From NCBI GenBank assembly GCA_032690845.1, contig CM064434.1, positions 9,984,108-10,048,107 of the forward strand: a DNA stretch of 64,000 nt, written 5' to 3'. Source of the stretch: Eleusine coracana subsp. coracana (lineage: Eukaryota; Streptophyta; Magnoliopsida; Poales; Poaceae). Positions 58,289 through 64,000 of this stretch are shown here, piece by piece (within the stretch, counting starts at the first letter, position 1; the number at the start of each line of letters is the position of its first letter). Position numbers and translations under genes: made by a program. Under the pieces are notes generated by a model, which had not been told where the DNA came from, did no database searches, and worked only from the letters and a program-made list of their open reading frames with translations.

Positions 58289-59425
58289 GGACTTTCTTCA
58301 TCAGGCATTGATGCTCATCAATGTTAGTTTTTCACCAATTTCATTAGATTCAATAGAACTAATAATATAATTTTCACCTTTCTGAGGACTAATGCTTCTT
58401 CATGCTTGTCTCCAAACATTTCATCTTTATTTTTCTTTCTCTGTTTGAAAACGTATGCACATTGTGCAGGCAACCCGCCGAGCACCATAACTCTAGTGGC
58501 AACAGCGTTACTATGCGCCCCACCATGAGCGCCGAGGAGGCTGATGACCATGCGCTCGATGCAGCCTGATGCCCACATCTTGTGTCGATACCCGATCGCT
58601 CCACCATGACCGTTCGCCCTTGCCATCTACCGGCGTCCTTTTGGGAGTGGATTCACTTGCATGTCAATGAAATCATCTTCAACTCATGCTACTCTGATTA
58701 TTCAGATGAATATGGAGTCAGAGAATAGTGCCCCATAATCAGTCTTGGATTTGGTTTTGGATCCTGATCCCAACACAAACAAGCAAACCAATAGAAGGAA
58801 AGAGTCGGCGTCATACAACAAACAACATAATATTTTCTTTGTCATAAGCATGCCCTTTTTTCTCTTTTTTTTTTCAATCTACATAAGTGGCAGAATAATT
58901 TAAGGAGGATAGGGCAGATGATGCCACCGCCTTTAATAAAGTGTAGAGATTTCCAATCTTGTTTGTTATTTCATTGCACAACCTTCATTTTATGCAGAAC
59001 CCTATTAAGTTGGCTAAAATCTGAAAATAAGGATCAAACTTATTAGTGTTGTTTTTTGTAAGTATTTCAGAAAGTTTTGGTCAGCTCCGTGCATGCTAGA
59101 TGTCGGTCTTAGAATGTCATTTTGACGGGTAAGACTTGCTGAGTATTAGTTGCTTAGGACTTTCCTCTATATTGTTTTGTGTAGGTGTTTTTCTTGACAA
59201 TGAGGCACGTCTACGGGCTTGATGTGCTTCATGATAGGATTCTAACATGAAATGTATTGCTCATGCTATATATGTAACCGAATTTCAAACTTGTTTCCCT
59301 ACTATACTAAAAATTGCTGTTGGTTGGTCATCGGTCGACCTTCCTTCTCCAGGAAACGCCAACAGGTGGGCCTACAGCCGATCCACCAACGTGTTCATGC
59401 CACCAAATCTTATTGTCTACACTTT
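58289..59425. other. spacer between gypsy-3 and copia-4
   Basis: AT-rich, with no supported gene. A 100-codon minus-strand frame (58324-58626) has no recognised similarity. Confidence 0.4.
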
Positions 59426-60023
59426 GTTGGACTTATGAGAATTATCTCATTAAATTAGACATTCTAAAAGGCATATTTAATTGATAGGAGTTACGTGTGG
59501 GGCATTGATGGGTGTAAATGCTACATTCATGTGTGCGTATGGGCTGGGATCAATTGGCCGTTATGTGCATGCAATGCAATTAAGTTACTAATTGTCACTT
59601 AAGTGACTTAATGCTAGAAATGATTAGCTTTTGGCTTTCACCTACCATGAGCACATGAAGAGACTAAGTCTCTTCTTCTCCCTCTCTCTCACCTATATAA
59701 AGGGAGCACGAGCCCCTGTGAGAAGGTGTGTGACACAACACAACAACCCCTTATTTTCCATAATACAACTACAACAGCAGCTGCAAGGTGAACATTCTCC
59801 TCTCCGCGATCCACGCGCACGGAGCTTCGGGAGGGCAGGCCTCGAACCTCTCCCGCAAGTCGACACCTGCTTGGGTGGTGCGGGTGATCAGGGTTTTGGG
59901 GAGCGCTTCACGGCGTGACTAATCACGTCTTCCCGGCGCACACCCCAGAAGTTGTTCAAGGGACTGAACTGCATCAAACTTCTTCCTGCATCGACTTTGA
60001 ATGATTACTTCAAGCAACACATC

Positions 60024-61060
60024 ATGACAACTGGTGCGAATGGAGCCGCCAGTGCCTCCGGCATTGGTCCCTCCATAGGGTATACCTTTATCCTTCTTCT
60101 TACTAGTTTTGTTGAGATCTTAACTAGTAATCGGGCTTCTGCCAATACTATCATCACTCACATGCTGCTAATTATATGATTAATATGGATTAAATTCAAC
60201 ATGCAAATGCCTAATTACTTAACAATCCAAAAACCTTATAGGCATTTTTCTATTAGAGGATTTGCTGCTCCCCTGAAACCCGATGATTTTGATGGTACAT
60301 TTTACAAGAGGTGGCATGCAAGGATGATACTATGGTTCACAACTATGAACTGCTACCACGCCGTGCAGGGGAAGCCCGAACAATTCACTCCTAAAGAGGA
60401 GAGTGCGTTCGTGGCATCCGACAACCTGTTTTGAGGCGCCGTGATTAGTGCTCTCGCTGACAAATATGTTGATTCTTACATCACATATAAAACTGCCATG
60501 GAACTGTGGGATGCTTTGGACGCCAAATTCAATGTTTCTGATGCTGGGAGTGAGCTGTACCTTATGGATCAATTTTTTGACTATAAGATGATTGAGAACC
60601 ATTCTGTAGTTGACAAGGTCATGAAATACAGTTAGTGGCAAAAGAACTCGAATAGTTTCCATGTTTGTTGCCTAACAAGTTGTGGCTAGAGGTATTATCT
60701 CCAAATTACCACCCTCTTGGAAGGATTTTGCTACTTCTCTAAAACACAAGAGGCAAGAGTTCAGCGTGGCTGATCTCATTGGGACTGTTGATGCTAAGGA
60801 GACGGCGAGAGCAAAAGACATGTGCGGGAACGACATTGAGTCTCCTACCACCAATGTGGTGCAGAAGAAGAATAATTCCAATGCATCTCGCAATAAAAAG
60901 AAGAAGCTAGAAAAGAAGAGAAGCTAAAGCAGAATGCCACATTTAAGAAGAGAAATGGAAAAGAAAAGGAGGGTTGTTTTGTTTGTGGCAGCAATGAGCA
61001 TTGGGCAGGTGCGTGCCCAGACCGTAAATTTTTATTCAGCCAAAGAAATTAGCAAACATG
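60024..61060 (+). pseudogene. copia-4 gag with an intron (broken)
   Basis: ATG at 60024 (MTTGANGAASASGIGPSIG). A GT at 60080 and an AG at 60256 bound a 177-bp intron, and joining the flanks keeps the frame into GFAAPLKPDDFDGTFYKRW. The gag domain continues (AMELWDALDAKFNVSDAGSE; DQFFDYKMIENHSVVDKVMK; ISKLPPSWKDFATSLKHKRQ). The zinc knuckle CFVCGSNEHWAGAC lies near 60975-61016. Stops at 60432-60434 and about 60633, and shifts near 60640-60680 and 60925, break the frame. Confidence 0.85.
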
Positions 61061-62300
61061 GTAACTAGCGAGTCTGCCGGAACATCGGGGTACGGTAATT
61101 TTTTACCTACTGTTCTTTCCGTTTGTCATTCGCCTGAGTAGTGGATGGACACTAGGGCTAATGTTCATGTGTGTGCTGATATTTCTTCATTTTCTTCTTA
61201 TCAAGCCGATATGACTGGAGCATTGTTGATGGGGAACGAGTCGCATGCACGTGTTCTTGGTGTTGGTACGGTTATTATGAATCTTTCTTTGGGAAAGACC
61301 GTGCTTTTGAAGAACATCCAGCATGTCCCCTCCATCAAGAAAAATCTAGTTAGCGGCTCTCTACTATGTAGAGATGGTTTTAAAATTGTTCTTCAGTTGA
61401 ATAAATGTGTACTTTCTAAGTATGGTACATTTGTTGGAAAAGGATATGAATGCGGAGGCTTGCTCCACTTTTCATTACATGATAATGTCTGTAATAACGT
61501 TGTGAACAATGTCTTGATTTTGGATGAGTCGAATATTTGGCATTCACGGCTTTGTCATGTTAATTTTGGGTGTATGTCACGGTTAGCAAATTTGAATTTG
61601 ATTCCTCCATTTAATTTAGTCAAAGGATCCAAATGTCATGCGTGCATGCAATCTAAGCAACCTCGTAAGCCTCACAAGGTTGTGGAGGCGAGGAACTTAG
61701 AGACATTAGAACTTGTTCATACTGATCCGTGCAAAATGAACGGCGAGTTGACTAAAGGCAGTAAAAGATACTTCATGACTCTTAGACGATTGTTCCTATT
61801 TTTGCTATGTTTATTTGCTAAAAATGAAAGATGAAGTGTTACATTACTTTAAGATCTATAAAGCTGAAGTAGAAAACCAACTTGAGAGAAAAATTAAATG
61901 GTTAAGATCTGATCGTGTTGGAGAATATCTTTCTAATGAATTTTCTGATTTCTACGCTGAGCAAAAAATTATTCATGAGAGGACATTGCCTTATTCACCT
62001 GATCCAATGGGATCGTCGAGCGAAAGAACTGCACTCTAACCGATTTGGTTGATGCCATGTTAGAGACAACGGGACTTTCTAAGGAATGGTGGGGTGAGGC
62101 AATATTGACAACATGTCATGTTCTGAATAGAGTGCCCATAAAGAATAAAGAAATTTCACCATTCGAGGAATGGTTTAAAAGGAAAATAAATCTCTCATAC
62201 TTGCGCACTTGGGGTTTCTTGGCTATCATGAATGTGCCAATCAAGAAGAAGCGCAAACTTGGGCCTAAAATCATGATTATGTTTTCCTAGGATATGCTTT
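61061..62300 (+). pseudogene. copia-4 protease and integrase (broken)
   Basis: 61145-61834 is open: the protease site reads WMDTRANVHVCAD where the family has D-T-G, a substitution expected to inactivate it, and a TAG precedes it. Then come the pre-integrase zinc region (IWHSRLCHVNFGCMSRLANL; CHACMQSKQPRKPH) and the first core Asp (LELVHTDPCKMNGELTKGSK). A frameshift near 61800 leads to 61815-62036 (KWLRSDRVGEYLSNEFSDFY). A further stop at 62037-62039 precedes 62045-62290 (ETTGLSKEWWGEAILTTCHV). Confidence 0.85.
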
Positions 62301-63609
62301 TAACTGCATGGGTTATAGATTCTTAGTTATTAAATCTGGAGTACCTGACATGGTGGTCGGTACAATTTTTTAGTCTAGAGACACTATATTTTTCAGAGTA
62401 ATTTGTCTATGAAGAATGGACATAGCATTTCTGGTCATGAATCTATAATACCCCATGAGATATTTACACCGATTACACACAATGAGGAACCCCCATGTGG
62501 ATAGTCCTGAGGAGGATGATAATGTAGTCACTCGAAAGAGTAAGAGACAGAGGATTGCAAAATCCTTTGGTGACGACTTTATTGTGTACCTTGTAGATGA
62601 CATGCCCAGTATTATCAAGGAGGCATATTCCTCTCCTGATACTGACCTATGGAAGGAAGCTATAAGGAGCGAGATGGATTCTATTATGTCCAACGGTACT
62701 TGGGAAGTCATTGAGCGTTCTTATGGTTGCAAACCTATAGGATGCAAATGGGTGTTCAAGAAAAAACTAAGGCCTGATGATACTATCAAGAGGTACAAGA
62801 CAAGGCTTGTGGTAAAGGGATATTCAGAAAAGAAAGATAAAGATTATTTTGACACCTATTCACCTATCGCCTGTTTGACCACCATTCGAGTATTACTTTC
62901 TCTGGCAGCCTCACATAGTCTTCTCATTCACCAGATGGACGTTAATACAACTTTCCTACATGGAGAGTTGGAGGAGGAGATCTATATAGATCAGCCCGAT
63001 GGGTATGTAATTGATGGTCAAAAGGACTTTGTATGTAAATTGCTGAAATCTCTATACGGCCTAAAACAAGCACCTAAGAAATGTCATGAGAAGTTCGAAA
63101 GAACTTTGATATCGGCCGGCTTTGCTGTGAATGAAGCTGACAAATGTGTACATTATTGGTATGGTGCGGGCGAGGGAGTTATCTTGTGTTTGTATGCTGA
63201 TGACATTTTAATCTTTGGCACTAGCCTTAATGTGATTAAGGAGGTAAAAGATTTTCTATCTAATATCTTTGAGATGAAAGATTTGGGAGAAGCTGATGTT
63301 ATCCTTAACATCAAGCTGATTAGAGAAGGTAATGGTGGGGTCACTCTTGTGCAGTCCCACTACGTGGAGAAGATCTTGAGTCGCTTCGGGTTTAGCGATT
63401 GTCAATCTTCTCTAACACCTTATGACCCTAGTGTGCTATTAAGGAAAACTCAAAGAATAGCTAGGGATCAACTAAGATACACCCAAATTATCGGTTCACT
63501 CATGTATTTAGCTAATGCTATGAGGCTTGACCTCTCTTTTGCTGTGAGCAAATTGAGTCGGTTGTGTCAAACCCAGGAGGTGATCATTGGCATGCTTTTG
63601 AAAGAGTAA
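62301..63609 (+). pseudogene. copia-4 reverse transcriptase
   Basis: Open for 384 codons from 62455. RT motifs: WKEAIRSEMDSIMSNGTWEV, CKWVFKKKLRPDDTIKRYKT, HQMDVNTTFLHGELEEEIYI, YGLKQAPKKCHEKFERT and the catalytic LCLYADDILIFGTS. It is the longest intact domain of this element and looks usable in isolation. A frameshift near 63570 separates it from RNase H. Confidence 0.9.
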
Positions 63610-64000
63610 TGTATTACCTAAAGGGTACAATGAGCTATGGCATTCACTATACCGGGTATCTGAGAGTACTAGAGGGTTATTGTGACACCAACTCGATATC
63701 TGATGCTAATGAGATGTATGCCATGAGTGGTTATGTGTTTCTACTCGGAGGTGGCGCTGTTTTCTAAAAGTCTTGCAATCATACCATCTTAACGAGGTCT
63801 ACCATGGAATTAGAATTAACGGCATTAGACACTGCTAGTATTGAGGCTGAGTGGCTTCGTGATTTTCTTATGGATTTACCGGTGGTTGAAAAACCTATAC
63901 CAACTATCTCCATGAACTGTGACAACCAGACTGTGATAGTCAAGGTGAACAGTTCTAAGGATAACATGAAGTCACCTAGGCATGTAAAAAGGCCATTGAA
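63564..64000 (+). pseudogene. copia-4 RNase H, partial
   Basis: After a shift, the frame reads DHWHAFERVMYYLKGTMSYG, GYCDTNSISDANEMYAMSGY, a TAA at 63765-63767, then HTILTRSTMELELTALDTAS and AEWLRDFLMDLPVVEKPIPT. It runs off the window. Copia RNase H removes RNA from the RNA-DNA hybrid; catalytic residues are partly changed (the usual Y-x-D becomes CDTN). Confidence 0.82.

Larger units (their letters stand above)
59426..64000 (+). mobile_element. Ty1-copia element (copia-4), cut by window end
   Basis: A likely LTR begins at 59426 (TGTTGGACTTATGAGAATTA), with a TATA box (CTATATAAAGGG) near 59693-59704. The LTR/leader border and primer-binding site are not clear, and the 3' LTR lies beyond the window. 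Gag-pol follows from 60024 with multiple stops and shifts. Domain order gag, protease, integrase, RT, RNase H is copia. Confidence 0.85.

Noticed and set aside
1..64000. tRNA or rRNA genes
   Set aside because: No tRNA-like A and B boxes with cloverleaf potential and no conserved rRNA segments were noticed.

Overview
This is nuclear DNA from a flowering plant, almost certainly a grass. It has intron-containing plant genes (a SEUSS-type corepressor, an F-box/LRR protein and an At4g08330-like zinc-binding protein) in AT-rich introns and UTRs. These are separated by nested Ty1-copia, Ty3-gypsy and L1-type elements that fill roughly three quarters of the window. I cannot name the species. No rRNA, tRNA or CRISPR feature was seen.

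Layout, left to right. (1) 1-4509: the last three recognisable coding exons of a SEUSS-like gene on the + strand, then its 3' flank. (2) 4510-12058: a non-autonomous LTR element (313-bp and 309-bp LTRs around about 6.9 kb with no gag or pol), packed with CCTTCGG/CCGAAGG motifs and tandem repeats. Its right LTR is followed by a second short piece of PBS/leader. (3) 12059-15913: two minus-strand genes 20 nt apart, the At4g08330-like gene (two exons, 1.64-kb intron) and an intronless F-box/LRR gene. (4) 17630-24857: a complete young Ty1-copia element on the - strand (510-bp LTRs with 3 differences, TSD TCAAT), whose single gag-pol frame is broken only by two TGA codons. (5) 26201-31988: a decayed L1-type LINE on the + strand inside an 18-bp target duplication.

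(6) 33676-53997: an older Ty1-copia element (169-bp LTRs, - strand) split by a Tat-type Ty3-gypsy complex at 35367-50079. That complex reads LTR, internal copy 1, LTR, internal copy 2 (truncated). Copy 1 keeps integrase and a multi-exon antisense gene with its own TATA box but has lost RNase H. Copy 2 keeps RNase H but has lost the reverse transcriptase YVDD motif and everything after RNase H. About 0.65 kb of the host copia element is present on both sides of the complex. (7) 54338-58283: a gypsy-like element with gag and a protease-region ORF but no RT or IN (TSD TGATA, - strand). (8) 59426-64000: a Ty1-copia element on the + strand, cut by the window edge, with an apparent intron in gag.

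The cellular genes do not form a pathway: SEUSS-like is transcriptional corepression, the F-box/LRR protein is probably an SCF substrate receptor, and the At4g08330-like protein is of unknown function. Across the gypsy and copia elements the stop codons look mainly like C-to-T changes (CGA to TGA, CAG to TAG, CAA to TAA), as expected of methylated, silenced repeats. The least ordinary structures are the closely spaced F-box/zinc-protein ORF pair, the antisense spliced gene in the Tat element, the two LTR-internal-LTR-internal arrays, and the CCTTCGG-rich non-autonomous element.
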